DNA of 64,000 nt from Gemmatimonadota bacterium (GTDB lineage: Bacteria; Gemmatimonadota; Gemmatimonadetes; Longimicrobiales; Gaopeijiaceae). Both the position numbers and the translations under genes were made by a program. Within the stretch, counting starts at the first letter, position 1, and every line of letters starts with the position of its first letter. The DNA is taken from contig JAJDXG010000056.1 in NCBI GenBank assembly GCA_022823365.1, positions 62,001 to 126,000 of the forward strand. The letters are read 5' to 3'. Positions 34,648 to 43,548 of this stretch are shown here, in pieces. Below the pieces are notes generated by a model, which was not told where the DNA came from, ran no database searches, and was given only the letters and a program-made list of their open reading frames with translations.

Positions 34648-35967
34648 ATGACCGCGAAATACGTCATCATCGGGGCCGGCATCCACGGCCTCTCCACCGC
34701 CTGGCACCTGGCCCGGGAACTCCGGGCGTCCGGGCGCGGCGACGGACGCGACATCGTCGTCATCGACAAGACCGGCGTCGGCGCGGGAGCCTCCGGCATC
34801 GCCTGCGGGGTGATACGCAACAACTACTTCCAGCCCGCCATGCGCGAGTTGATGGCACATTCGGTGGCCGTCTGGGAGAGCGATCCGGAGGGGTTCTCCT
34901 ACCACCCGGTGGGCTATCTGCAGATCAGCCACGAAGCCATGCGGGACGACGTGGCCTCGATCCACGAGCAGCAGCGGGCCATCGGGTACGAATCGACGTT
35001 CGTGGAGGGCGCCGGAGCATCCCGCGCCTACATGCGGGCCATCTTCGACGACTGGCAGGCCGGGGGCATCACCAGCGTGCTGCACGAGCGCCGGGGCGGC
35101 TACGCCAACAACATGGCCTCCCTGGAGGGCCTGCGGGCGCGTGTGGAGGCCGAGGATGTCCGGCTCGTTTTCGGGGTCCGGAACGAGGGCTTCGCGCGCG
35201 ACGCGTCGGGCGCGGTCACGGCGGTGATCACGGATCGGGGGGACATCCGCTGCGAGCAGGTGGTGGTGGCCACGGGGCCGTGGGTCCGGAGGCAGTGGGC
35301 GATGCTCGATCTCCCGGACGCCACTGCGGTCCGGGATGCCGGCAGCAAGCTCCATCAGGTGTCCACCTGGACATACTGGGCGCTACAGGAGGGAACGCTC
35401 AAGGTCGATCCCGGCTTCCTGGTGGACAACCGCGGCAACATGCCGCCGGTCGTGCACGTCGACACCGACGAGCCCCTCTTCGACGAGAAGGGACCGGTGG
35501 CCGAGGGTCCCTGGGGCATCTACTACAAGCCGGACTTCCACTTCGGGGGGGTGCAGGGCGGAACCATGCCGCGCAGGGTCGCCAGGCCCGACTGCGAGGT
35601 CGCGATCGATCCCTACGGGCCCGAATCCCCCGACTTCGTCGTCGGCGAGGACTTCCACCGCGCCTGGACGGCGGCGCTGGCCTTCTGCCAGAAGCGCTTC
35701 GAGGGAAGGAACCACCTGATCGGCCGGGAGCCCTCCGGGGGCATCGGAAGCTTCACGCCCGACAGCTTCCCCGTGTTCGACACCTTCGCCGACAACGTCT
35801 ATTTCATCGCCGACTCGAACCACGGCTACAAGATGATCGGCGTGGGCGCGCTGGTGGCGAAGGAGTTGACCGGACGGCCGCAGGAGCTGCTCGAGCCCTT
35901 CCGCTACAGCCGCTACGCCGAAGGCCGGCTCCACCCGGTAAGCAACTCGCCCTTCCCCTGGAGCTGA
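34648..35967 (+). CDS. FAD-dependent oxidoreductase, DAO/sarcosine-oxidase-like
   Basis: Amino-acid or N-methyl-amino-acid oxidoreductase of the DAO family, 439 residues. The FAD-binding Rossmann motif VIIGAGIHGLSTAWHLA is at residues 5-21, the second dinucleotide strand IVVIDKTGVGAGASGIACG follows, and HGYKMIGVGALVAKEL near the C-terminus is the usual FAD-contacting end. I use ATG 34648; TTG 34636 is another option. The gene follows the exported M24 peptidase by 15 bases, so they are likely co-transcribed, and a glutamate symporter pseudogene stands convergent. Dimethylglycine, sarcosine or another secondary amine are plausible substrates. Confidence 0.82.
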   Translation: MTAKYVIIGAGIHGLSTAWHLARELRASGRGDGRDIVVIDKTGVGAGASGIACGVIRNNYFQPAMRELMAHSVAVWESDPEGFSYHPVGYLQISHEAMRDDVASIHEQQRAIGYESTFVEGAGASRAYMRAIFDDWQAGGITSVLHERRGGYANNMASLEGLRARVEAEDVRLVFGVRNEGFARDASGAVTAVITDRGDIRCEQVVVATGPWVRRQWAMLDLPDATAVRDAGSKLHQVSTWTYWALQEGTLKVDPGFLVDNRGNMPPVVHVDTDEPLFDEKGPVAEGPWGIYYKPDFHFGGVQGGTMPRRVARPDCEVAIDPYGPESPDFVVGEDFHRAWTAALAFCQKRFEGRNHLIGREPSGGIGSFTPDSFPVFDTFADNVYFIADSNHGYKMIGVGALVAKELTGRPQELLEPFRYSRYAEGRLHPVSNSPFPWS

Positions 35968-35983
35968 GAGGCGGCGGCTCACG

Positions 35984-37353
35984 TCACCGGGACTCTCCCG
36001 CCCGCCGGACCACCGGGTCGGCAGGGAAGAACCCGATCGTCTTCCACGAAACCAACAGGAGGCCCGCAGCCACGCCCGTGAGCAGCAATCCCGGCTGCCA
36101 GACCGCCCCGCCGGCGACCCACAGCGGCAGGGTCGAAAGCACCACGATTTCGACCATCGCGATCGGCAGGTATGCGAGGCCGTAGTCGTCCAGCGTCTTC
36201 GACTTCATCTGGGGGTCAACCACGCGCAGCAGAGCGATCCCCATGGCCACCACCCCGGTGGCGTATCCGAACGTGAAGATTCCCCGCTCGAACCAGTAGT
36301 TGTGGAAGGTCCGGCGGGCGATCCACCAGGTGATGAGTGCGGCGTGGGCGAAGCCGAACACCGACATCACCAGGATGGGCGCGGCGTAGTCGGCCACGAT
36401 GGTGAGAGGAATCGACGCCACCCCGAACGCGACGAGGAAGTCCGAGATCGACGATCCGAGGCGTCCCATCGTCTGCCGGTCCACGTGCCGGCCGACGCCC
36501 AGGCCGTCCAGCAGCTTCTGGAGCACCGCGCCGCAGATCACCGCCAGCGCGAACATGGGGAGGGCGGTGAGTGGCCTCCCGCCGACTGGAACGCCCAACG
36601 GACCGCGTGCGCGGCCCCATACGCCAGAAGCACGAGCCCCAGGTGCCAGGTGAGGGTTTCGAGGGCCAGGGGGCTGACCGTCTCCCTGGCGACGGGTCTG
36701 GCGCCGGCCGGGTCGATCAGCCCGCGGCGGAGGTCGGCGGGAAGCTCGCGCGGGCTGGCGACGAGACGCGTCCAGCCCGACCGCGTGGCGAGGTTGATTG
36801 CCGCGACGCCCCCCAGCACGGCCGCCAGCAGGCCGATGGTGGCGAAGGTGTATCCGATGGCCATGGCGTTCTCGTGGCCCTGGCCGGCGAGAATGGATCC
36901 GACGGCGGTGGCGGTTCCGTGTCCCCCCGCGAAGCCCGAGGGGAGCATCAGCGCGAAGGGTCCGTCCACTTCCGGGAAGAGAGGAATGAGGACGGCGCCG
37001 GCGAACAGGAGTGCGAGGCCGAACTGTCCGATCCAGGCCGAAAGGTTGTAGAAAAAGGTGTCGCCGGCGCTGCGGATCATCGTCGCGAGGCCCGGCTCGT
37101 CCGCCCGCGAGCCCATGAACAGAGTGGCGAACAGGAGGATCACGAGTTCGCCCGGGTAGCGCCGCATCACGGGGTCCCCGCCCTCGTCGCGTGCGAAGGG
37201 GATGAGGTCCAGTCCCTCGGGACCCGCCGCCAGCCCGATCAGCCCCGCGAGGATCGGCGTGGGCAGGAGGATCGCCTGAAAGAGCCGAATCCGGGAGCGC
37301 AGCAGGTGGGCGACCACCAGCAGGCCGGAGATCAGCGCGAAATCCAGAAACAT
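35984..37353 (-). pseudogene. gltS: Sodium/glutamate symporter, interrupted by a frameshift
   Basis: The first part (37353 to about 36570) encodes a GltS N-terminal half starting MFLDFALISGLLVVAHLL, with GFAGGHGTATAVGS in the middle. It then runs into nonsense, RWAFQSAGGHSPPSPCSRWR and a stop at 36538. The rest of GltS continues in a neighbouring frame: PLTALPMFALAVICGAVLQKLL, ISDFLVAFGVASIPLTIV and so on to the stop at 35984. One missing base between about 36565 and 36590 accounts for this; repaired, the protein would have 456 residues, the right length. No classical slippery heptamer is present. A natural mutation or an assembly error is more likely than programmed frameshifting. Confidence 0.85.
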
Positions 37354-37427
37354 GGCCTGTGCCTTGCTCAGGAGGGTGGCCCGTCCGGGTGAGACCGACC
37401 GTGTGAATCGACCGGGCCCGGGCGGCG

Positions 37428-37456
37428 TTCGGGGCTCCGTGGGAGCGTGTTATACT
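37428..37456 (+). promoter_or_regulatory. Candidate promoter with extended -10
   Basis: TATACT at 37451-37456 is preceded by TGT, an extended -10 arrangement, with a weak -35 (TTCGGG at 37428-37433) 17 bases upstream. It lies in the 227-base gap before the zinc-ribbon membrane protein, pointing toward it. Confidence 0.45.
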
Positions 37457-37580
37457 TGAGAGCGCAGCCGTCGCTGTCGAGCCTCCGCGCCATGCGGGCG
37501 CGGGTTGCCGGTCGGACTGCGCGAATCCGTTCCAGCCGAATCGCCGTACGGCACTGCCGGATTCACCAGTCCGAGGACGC

Positions 37581-38438
37581 ATGGCAAAACCCCTCCGCTG
37601 TACCACCTGCGGCGCCGCCCTGGAGACCCCGGCGCGGCGATGTACGACGTGCGGCGCGGAGAATCCCGCGGGCCGCCCCCTGACCTGGGTGAAGACCTGT
37701 CCCCGATGCCGCCACCAGGGCTACGGGGACCACTACTTCTCGAAGCCCCAGCATATCGCTCTGCTGGTGGTCCTCGGGCTGGCCACCTCCGGCATCGGGG
37801 CTCTGATCTACTGGCTGATGCGGTTCCAGCACCGGCTCTGTCCGCGCTGTGGCCTGAACTGGAGACATGCTTCGTACCGCGCGATCTCGAGTCCGGATGG
37901 AGCCCCGGGGATCCAGCCTGGCGACGAAGCCCTCGCCCACTATGCGGATCCGTCGGCTCCAGCCATCTACACGCCCCCTGAAGATCGTTCGGCGCAGGGC
38001 TGGATCCGGATCGGAGGCGGCGCCCTGCTTGGCTTCATCGGTGCAGGCTGGTTGTCAGGGGGCGCCACGGTCCTCAGCATGGGTGTCTCGAGCCTTGCCA
38101 TCATGACGCTGGTGATGCTCGCCGGCGGGGCCACCGCAGTCGCCGGGGGAGCGGCGCTGATCTGGTCGGGAATCAAGAGATTGCGCTGGCGCAAGGGATC
38201 CCCCCGCCAGCTCCAGCGCGGCATCCTCCGGCTGGCCAGTCAGCACGGGGGACGCCTGACCGCGAGCGAGGTCGCGGCGTACATGGATCTCTCGCCGGAC
38301 GCCGCCAAGAAGCTCCTCGACGGAATGGAGCTCGAGGACAGCCAGCGGGTGTGCTCGGATGTGACGGATGAAGGGGTTATCGTATATGAGTTCCCGGAGT
38401 TGCGGCCAAGGCCGGGACGGGGACCGCAGAACGTGTAG
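37581..38438 (+). CDS. Zinc-ribbon membrane protein with C-terminal winged-helix-like segment
   Basis: Protein of 285 residues, not assigned to a named family. The N-terminus has two CTTC knuckles (Cys7/10 and Cys21/24), then CPRC near 40 and another CPRC near 88, so two or more zinc ribbons. A hydrophobic helix lies between the second and last knuckle (ALLVVLGLATSGIGALIYWLM), and two more follow (ALLGFIGAGWLSGGATVLSM and IMTLVMLAGGATAVAGGAALIW). The last 70 residues (LQRGILRLASQHGGRLTASEVAAYMDLSPDAAKKLLDGM, in part) look like a winged helix of the type seen in regulators. A membrane-bound sensor is conceivable, but no function is established. Confidence 0.6.
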   Translation: MAKPLRCTTCGAALETPARRCTTCGAENPAGRPLTWVKTCPRCRHQGYGDHYFSKPQHIALLVVLGLATSGIGALIYWLMRFQHRLCPRCGLNWRHASYRAISSPDGAPGIQPGDEALAHYADPSAPAIYTPPEDRSAQGWIRIGGGALLGFIGAGWLSGGATVLSMGVSSLAIMTLVMLAGGATAVAGGAALIWSGIKRLRWRKGSPRQLQRGILRLASQHGGRLTASEVAAYMDLSPDAAKKLLDGMELEDSQRVCSDVTDEGVIVYEFPELRPRPGRGPQNV

Positions 38439-38458
38439 AGAGCGGAGAGCGGCGAGAC

Positions 38459-38716
38459 ATGAGGACGTTCCAGGACGAAAGCGGGCGAACGTGGATTGCG
38501 ACCGTGCGGGAGCGGCCCGGACACGACTACAAGGGCCGCTATTCGTTCGTGTTCACGCCCGAAGGCCAGGAGGGCGGCGAGCCGATCGAGCTCGCCGATG
38601 TACGCTGGAATTCGCTTAAGACGGCGCAGCGGACGCTCGCGACCACCTCCGGCGTGGAGTTGCGCCGGCGTCTGCGCTCGGCCCGCGGCCGGGCTTCCTC
38701 GCGGGCGTTCCCGTAG
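38459..38716 (+). CDS. Small hypothetical protein
   Basis: An 85-residue frame starting MRTFQDESGRTWIATVRERP and including YKGRYSFVFTPEGQEGGEPIELADVRW, a pattern of short beta strands, with an arginine-rich tail. GCGGCGAG precedes the ATG. It follows the zinc-ribbon gene by 20 bases in the same direction, suggesting an operon. I recognise no family. Confidence 0.55.
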   Translation: MRTFQDESGRTWIATVRERPGHDYKGRYSFVFTPEGQEGGEPIELADVRWNSLKTAQRTLATTSGVELRRRLRSARGRASSRAFP

Positions 38717-38725
38717 AGGGCGCGT

Positions 38726-39190
38726 TTAGTCGGGGCGGCAGCCGTCGCAGTAGCCCACCACTTCCAGCCGCAGTTCGGTGACCGCAAAGCCGTCCATCAC
38801 GACCGGCACGTCCACGACCGACTCCGGGTTGACGGGTCCCGGCACGTCCCTCAGCCGGCCGCACTCGAGGCAGCGCGCGTGGTAGTGCGGGTCCATGCGC
38901 CCATCGTACCGGGCCGAACCGTTTCCACCGGCGAGCTTGCGTGCGAGCCCGCATCCGACGAGCGTCTCAAGGCTCTTGTAGACGGTCCCCAGGGAGATGC
39001 CGGGGAGGTCGGCGCGCACCGTGCGGTAGACTTCGTCTGCGGTGGGATGAATGTCGGTCGCGTGCAGAAAACGGAAGACGGCCGCGCGCTGGGCGGTGAA
39101 GCGCTGACCGCTCCGCTCCATCGCATCCCGAAGGATGGTGTCGCTCTGCTCGGACTGGGTCAACATCGCAAGTGGTCTTCGGCCCGCCAT
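38726..39190 (-). CDS. Fur/PerR-family transcriptional regulator
   Basis: Metal- or peroxide-responsive repressor of 154 residues. A winged-helix domain (residues about 20-95) contains HPTADEVYRTVRADLPGISLGTVYKSLETLVG. The dimerisation domain has DPHYHARCLECG with the metal-binding His residues and a first CxxC, and CDGC at the C-terminus completes a structural four-Cys zinc site as in PerR. ATG 39190 is favoured because AAGG is about 10 bases upstream; ATG 39166 would shorten the protein by 8 residues. Whether it senses iron, zinc or peroxide cannot be told. Confidence 0.88.
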   Translation of the reverse strand: MAGRRPLAMLTQSEQSDTILRDAMERSGQRFTAQRAAVFRFLHATDIHPTADEVYRTVRADLPGISLGTVYKSLETLVGCGLARKLAGGNGSARYDGRMDPHYHARCLECGRLRDVPGPVNPESVVDVPVVMDGFAVTELRLEVVGYCDGCRPD

Positions 39191-39245
39191 GGCTGACAGC
39201 CTTCGGCAACCGGGCCTGTAGCACGTATCTCCCTGACCAGCCAAC

Positions 39246-39272
39246 GTACTAGCCGGGGCGAAAATGTGTCAA
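39246..39272 (-). promoter_or_regulatory. Candidate promoter for the Fur-family gene
   Basis: On the minus strand TTGACA (39272-39267) and TAGTAC (39251-39246) are 15 bases apart, slightly short for sigma-70 spacing. The position is about 55 bases before the Fur start at 39190. It lies in the divergent gap shared with the gene at 39299, where a Fur protein might act on itself. Confidence 0.35.
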
Positions 39273-39298
39273 CCGGAAGCGAATCGGCGGGAGCGACG

Positions 39299-39865
39299 AT
39301 GACCGATCCCCACGAGAGTGCGCTGCTCACGCTGGAACCGCTGATCGATGCCGTTCGGGAGGGAATCGAGAAGGCCGGCTGGACGCTCTCCGGGATGCAG
39401 AAGACGACCAGTCACCAGTTCGAGGGCCGCTGGGCCGGCGAATCGACGCGCAGCGCCTATCTCTTCTTCCACCAACCGGGCGGACATGATCCGGTGAGCG
39501 TGGACGTCTTCCTGGACGAGACCTCCCAGGGGCTCGGCGGCAACCTGACGCTCGCCGTGCGGGGGCCGTCCCTGGGAAACCTGGGGGACTTCAGGGAGAC
39601 CCTCGGGGAGCTGACGCGGGTGACGAATCGCGAGTTGACCCGGGGGCACAGCACGCCGGTGACGCTGCGCGCGACCGTGCCCCACCGGAACGCCAGCGCC
39701 GGGGACGCCCGCACCGAGTGCCGTTTCAGGCTCGTGATACCCGATGTGGCGATCGACGCGGGGGCACGCGTGGTGCGTACGCTGAGCACGGCCACGGTGA
39801 AGTCGTTCGAAGCGCTGCTGGCGAGCCGGGTTGTGGCCGGCTTTCTCGGGGCCGAAGATTCATGA
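39299..39865 (+). CDS. Hypothetical protein
   Basis: 188 residues, probably cytoplasmic. The start at ATG 39299 has GGGAG five bases before it; a longer GTG start at 39266 would overlap the opposing promoter and is less likely. The N-terminal half has one amphipathic helix (ALLTLEPLIDAVREGIEKAGWTL), then strands with FEGRWAGESTRSAYLFFH and SVDVFLDETSQGLGGNLTLAVRG. No motif identifies it. Divergent from the Fur-family gene and 77 bases upstream of acs. Confidence 0.65.
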   Translation: MTDPHESALLTLEPLIDAVREGIEKAGWTLSGMQKTTSHQFEGRWAGESTRSAYLFFHQPGGHDPVSVDVFLDETSQGLGGNLTLAVRGPSLGNLGDFRETLGELTRVTNRELTRGHSTPVTLRATVPHRNASAGDARTECRFRLVIPDVAIDAGARVVRTLSTATVKSFEALLASRVVAGFLGAEDS

Positions 39866-39885
39866 GCGGCAGTAATCACCAGTAG

Positions 39886-39916
39886 TTGACAGCAGATGAC
39901 AGTCATCAAGTACGAC
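39886..39916 (+). promoter_or_regulatory. Candidate acs promoter with internal palindrome
   Basis: TTGACA at 39886-39891 is followed, after a 19-base spacer, by a weak TACGAC (39911-39916). The 13-base perfect palindrome GATGACAGTCATC lies between them at 39895-39907, a place where an operator would block transcription. The start of acs is 39943. The -10 match is poor, so the promoter is tentative. Confidence 0.35.
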
Positions 39917-39942
39917 ATGTCACCAGGCAGCGGAGACGTGAG

Positions 39943-41901
39943 ATGAGCGGCAAACCCGGAGTGCTCGACGACCTGTTGCGGGAGACCCGGCTCTTCCCGC
40001 CCAGCGACGAATTCCGCGCGCAAGCCAATCTCTCGGACCCGGCGGTCTACGAACGCGCCGCCGCCGATCCGGAGGGGTTCTGGGCCGAATGGGCCGGGGA
40101 ACTCGACTGGTTCGAGAAGTGGCACACGGTGCTGGAATGGAATCCGCCGCACGCGCGCTGGTTCCTGGGCGGGAAGCTCAACGTCTCGTACAACTGCCTC
40201 GACCGGCACCTCGGCGGCTTCCGCCGCAACAAGGCGGCGCTTATCTGGGAAGGGGAGCCCGGGGATACGCGCACCTTCACCTACTGGGACCTGCACCGGG
40301 AGGTGTGCAAGTTCGCCAACGTGCTGCGCGGCCTGGGGGTGCGCCGTGGGGACCGGGTGGCGATCTACCTGCCCATGATCCCCGAGGCGGCCATCGCCAT
40401 GCTCGCCTGCACCCGCATCGGCGCCGCGCACTCGGTGGTGTTCGGCGGGTTCAGCCCGGAGTCGCTGTCGGGGCGCATCAACGACGCACAGGCATCCACG
40501 GTGATCACGGCGGACGGCGGCTGGCGGCGGGGCGGGTACGTCGCACTCAAGGCCAACACCGACGCCGCGGTCACGGAGTGCCCTTCGGTGGAGAACGTGG
40601 TGGTGGTGCGCCGGGGCGGGCAGCTGAGCGCCGACACTCCCGTGGAGATGCAGGCGGGGCGCGACCACTGGTATCACGAGCTCATGGAAGGGGCGAGCGC
40701 CGAGTGCGCTCCGGAGGCGATGGACGCGGAGGACCTGCTCTTCATCCTCTACACGTCCGGCACCACCGGTAAGCCCAAGGGCGTGGTGCACACGACCGGC
40801 GGATACCTCACCCAGGTGCACGCCACCGCGAAATGCGTCTTCGACCTGAAGGAGGACGACGTATTCTGGTGCACCGCCGATGTGGGCTGGGTCACCGGGC
40901 ACAGCTACATCGTCTACGGTCCGCTGGCGGCCGGAGCGACCGTGGTGATGTACGAGGGAGCTCCGGACTGGCCGCGCAAGGACCGCTTCTGGGCGCTCTG
41001 CGCCAAGTACGGTGTGACCATCTTCTACACCGCCCCCACGGCCATCCGGGCCTTCATGAAGTGGGGCGACGAGTGGCCGGCCGGGCACGACCTGTCGCAC
41101 CTCCGCCTGCTGGGCACGGTGGGCGAGCCCATCAACCCCGAGGCCTGGATCTGGTACCACGAGACCATCGGCGCCGGGGGGTGTCCCATCATCGACACCT
41201 GGTGGCAGACCGAGACCGGGGGCATGATGATCACGCCGCTGCCGGGCGTTACCGCGACCACCCCGGGGAGCGCGACGCGGCCCTTCCCGGGCATCTCGGT
41301 GTCGCTCCGCGACGACGACGGCAGGCGGGTGAAGGCCGGGTACCTGGCCATCGACCGGCCCTGGCCCGCGATGCTCCGCACCATCTACGGCGACGACGAC
41401 CGCTACCGCGAAGTCTACTGGTCGAAGTGGGACGGCATCTACTTCGCGGGCGACGGAGCCAAGGAGGACGCCCACGGCTACATCTGGGTGCTCGGCCGGG
41501 TGGACGACGTGCTCAACGTGGCGGGGCACCGCATCGGCACCTCCGAGGTCGAGAGCGCGCTGGTTGAGCACGAGGCGGTGGCGGAGGCGGCGGTGGTGGG
41601 GCGGCCCCACGAGGTGAAGGGAGAGGGAATCGTGGCGTTCGTCAGTCTGCGCCAGGGGTTCCAGGCTTCCGATGAACTGATGGCCGACCTGGGGCAGCAT
41701 GTGCGCACCAAGATCGGGCCCATCGCGCGGCCGGACGCGATCCTGTTCACGGCGGAGCTGCCCAAGACGCGCTCCGGGAAGATCATGCGCCGCCTGCTGC
41801 GGGATATCGCCGAGGGGCGTGCCCTGGGTGACACCACGACGCTGGCGGATCCGTCGGTGGTGCAACAGCTGACTGAGGCGTACGCGGACACGGAGGGGTA
41901 G
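39943..41901 (+). CDS. acs: Acetyl-CoA synthetase
   Basis: Converts acetate, ATP and CoA to acetyl-CoA. The 652-residue protein carries the ANL core motif [19 protein letters not shown] near residue 268, [10 protein letters not shown] near 420 in the acetate/AMP pocket, the hinge and FAGDGA near 504, [25 protein letters not shown] near 523, and the C-terminal catalytic lysine in [14 protein letters not shown] near 605. Length and order match Acs. ATG 39943 has GGAG eight bases upstream and gives the standard N-terminus. Confidence 0.95.
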   Translation: MSGKPGVLDDLLRETRLFPPSDEFRAQANLSDPAVYERAAADPEGFWAEWAGELDWFEKWHTVLEWNPPHARWFLGGKLNVSYNCLDRHLGGFRRNKAALIWEGEPGDTRTFTYWDLHREVCKFANVLRGLGVRRGDRVAIYLPMIPEAAIAMLACTRIGAAHSVVFGGFSPESLSGRINDAQASTVITADGGWRRGGYVALKANTDAAVTECPSVENVVVVRRGGQLSADTPVEMQAGRDHWYHELMEGASAECAPEAMDAEDLLFILYTSGTTGKPKGVVHTTGGYLTQVHATAKCVFDLKEDDVFWCTADVGWVTGHSYIVYGPLAAGATVVMYEGAPDWPRKDRFWALCAKYGVTIFYTAPTAIRAFMKWGDEWPAGHDLSHLRLLGTVGEPINPEAWIWYHETIGAGGCPIIDTWWQTETGGMMITPLPGVTATTPGSATRPFPGISVSLRDDDGRRVKAGYLAIDRPWPAMLRTIYGDDDRYREVYWSKWDGIYFAGDGAKEDAHGYIWVLGRVDDVLNVAGHRIGTSEVESALVEHEAVAEAAVVGRPHEVKGEGIVAFVSLRQGFQASDELMADLGQHVRTKIGPIARPDAILFTAELPKTRSGKIMRRLLRDIAEGRALGDTTTLADPSVVQQLTEAYADTEG

Positions 41902-41933
41902 GGGGAAGGGGGATTCGCCGGCGGGCCCCACCC

Positions 41934-43385
41934 TCACCGGATCACGTACCACTCCGTCTGATACGGCCGGAAGTACTCGTAACCGTCGGGAGTGAGGTAG
42001 CCGTCATCCTCCATCGGAATCGTGACCCTGCTGCCGCCGTATTCAGGGACCGCCGACGTGGCGCTGAACTCGATGGAGCGATAGGCGCCGTTCCTGAGAT
42101 GGGAGTCCCGTTCCGGGGGCGAGGACAGATCCATGTCGCGCGCGTTGATGTTCGGGCCCAGCGCATGTCCGTGGTAGCCGATTGGGTGTGAGTAGAGGCT
42201 GGGCAGGAAGTCGACGCCTTCGAGCCTTGCCGCGATGGCGAGCGTGGCCTCCCAGCCGGTCATCCCGGGACGGGGTTCGGATGCGAATGCCTCGTGCACG
42301 AGATTGGCGTTCCCGAGCGCGGTCTTCAGCCCCTCGGGGACATCGTCCTCACCGTCCCGCAGGATGTACGCGACCTTCTGCCAGTCGCTGGCGAAACCGA
42401 TGTAGTCGAAGCCGCAGTCGAGGTGGATGATGTCGCCCCGCCGGAAGACCAGGTCGTTCGGCGCCGGGTGCACGTACGGAATCATCTCGCCGGTGTCCGG
42501 ATCGTAGCGCTGCACGGCCACGTGGATCTCGAACCAGGGCACGCCGCCGACGCCGAGTTCGGCGATCGTCTCCTCGAAGAACCACTTGATGTCCTCGGCC
42601 CGAGTCTCGCCCGGGGTGATGACCACGTTCGAAAGCGCGGTCTGAGCGATGACGTCGGTGGCGAGCACGAGCTGGCGGTAATGCTCCAGCTCCTCGGGCA
42701 GCCGGGTGTCGAACACGTCCTCGATGAGGTTGGCGGCGGAGACGAAGCGGGACTGCGCGTCGGGGCCCAGCGCGTCGGCCAGGAAAAGATGGCTGTCGTG
42801 GGTGAGGCCGCTGTCGTGGCCGCGGGCTCCGCCGATGTTGAGCCCGATGGTGGCGGGGGCGTATCGCGCCATCAGCGCTTCCAGCCCGGCGCTGGTGTCC
42901 TGGATGCCGCGCGCGTTGCGCGCCGCCGGAAGCGGCTGGAAGAAGCGCCGGTAGTCGTCCGTCGGGCGCCAGTAGTCGGAGTAGGCCGCGAGCCCTTCCT
43001 CGCCCGCATCCACGAACACCATTACGTCGCGCCGGCGCGTGTAGCGCAGGGGAGGGGCGACGAACTGGGTGACGGGGTCGGGGTGGAATTCCTCGCTTAC
43101 CACGATCCACATCTCGATTCCGTGCTCCCGCATCTGTTCGAGCAGCAAAGGGCGTTTGCGGGCGAGCCAGTCCACGCGGACCTCGTACTGGGCGCGCATG
43201 CCCAGGAGTTCGGGCATCCCCGGGATGACGCGGCCGTCGAAGAGCTCGACAGGCTGGGAGGACACGGATGGACGTTCGCCGCCGGCGCGGGCGTCGGCGG
43301 ATTGTTCGGGCGGACCGCAGGAGGCGATCAGGGCCGCGATCGCAGCCAGTGATCCGGTTCTCAGAGGAGCGGGAGTCGTGTGCAT
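41934..43385 (-). CDS. M24-family metallopeptidase, lipoprotein
   Basis: A 483-residue homologue of the M24 protein at 33205-34632. The lipobox LIASC with Cys23 predicts an acylated protein on the outer side of the inner membrane or at the outer membrane. The N-terminal creatinase-like domain (MWIVVSEEFHPDP) precedes the catalytic domain, which keeps the ligands: Asp in HLDCGFDYIGFASDWQK (two Asp), His in HGHALGPN, Glu in SIEFSATSAV and Glu in PMEDDGYL. An aminopeptidase-P-like or related amidohydrolase activity is expected. ATG 43385 is used; TTG 43391 is also open. Confidence 0.87.
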   Translation of the reverse strand: MHTTPAPLRTGSLAAIAALIASCGPPEQSADARAGGERPSVSSQPVELFDGRVIPGMPELLGMRAQYEVRVDWLARKRPLLLEQMREHGIEMWIVVSEEFHPDPVTQFVAPPLRYTRRRDVMVFVDAGEEGLAAYSDYWRPTDDYRRFFQPLPAARNARGIQDTSAGLEALMARYAPATIGLNIGGARGHDSGLTHDSHLFLADALGPDAQSRFVSAANLIEDVFDTRLPEELEHYRQLVLATDVIAQTALSNVVITPGETRAEDIKWFFEETIAELGVGGVPWFEIHVAVQRYDPDTGEMIPYVHPAPNDLVFRRGDIIHLDCGFDYIGFASDWQKVAYILRDGEDDVPEGLKTALGNANLVHEAFASEPRPGMTGWEATLAIAARLEGVDFLPSLYSHPIGYHGHALGPNINARDMDLSSPPERDSHLRNGAYRSIEFSATSAVPEYGGSRVTIPMEDDGYLTPDGYEYFRPYQTEWYVIR

Positions 43386-43548
43386 CGGCAAAAACCTGTA
43401 TGAATCATGTATGAAACCTGTATGTCACGTTGGCTTGCAGGTGCGCCCCCGCCAACTCCGCGCAGGTGCTTCAACACACCATATGTTGTGGTTATTGACG
43501 TCGCGCCCACCACGTGTTGTGGATCACAGTAAACTGCGGCGCAGACTC

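Noticed and set aside
36560-36595. Programmed -1 frameshift in gltS
   Set aside because: The direction of the shift would fit, but there is no XXXYYYZ heptamer or clear downstream structure, so mutation or sequencing error is the simpler account.
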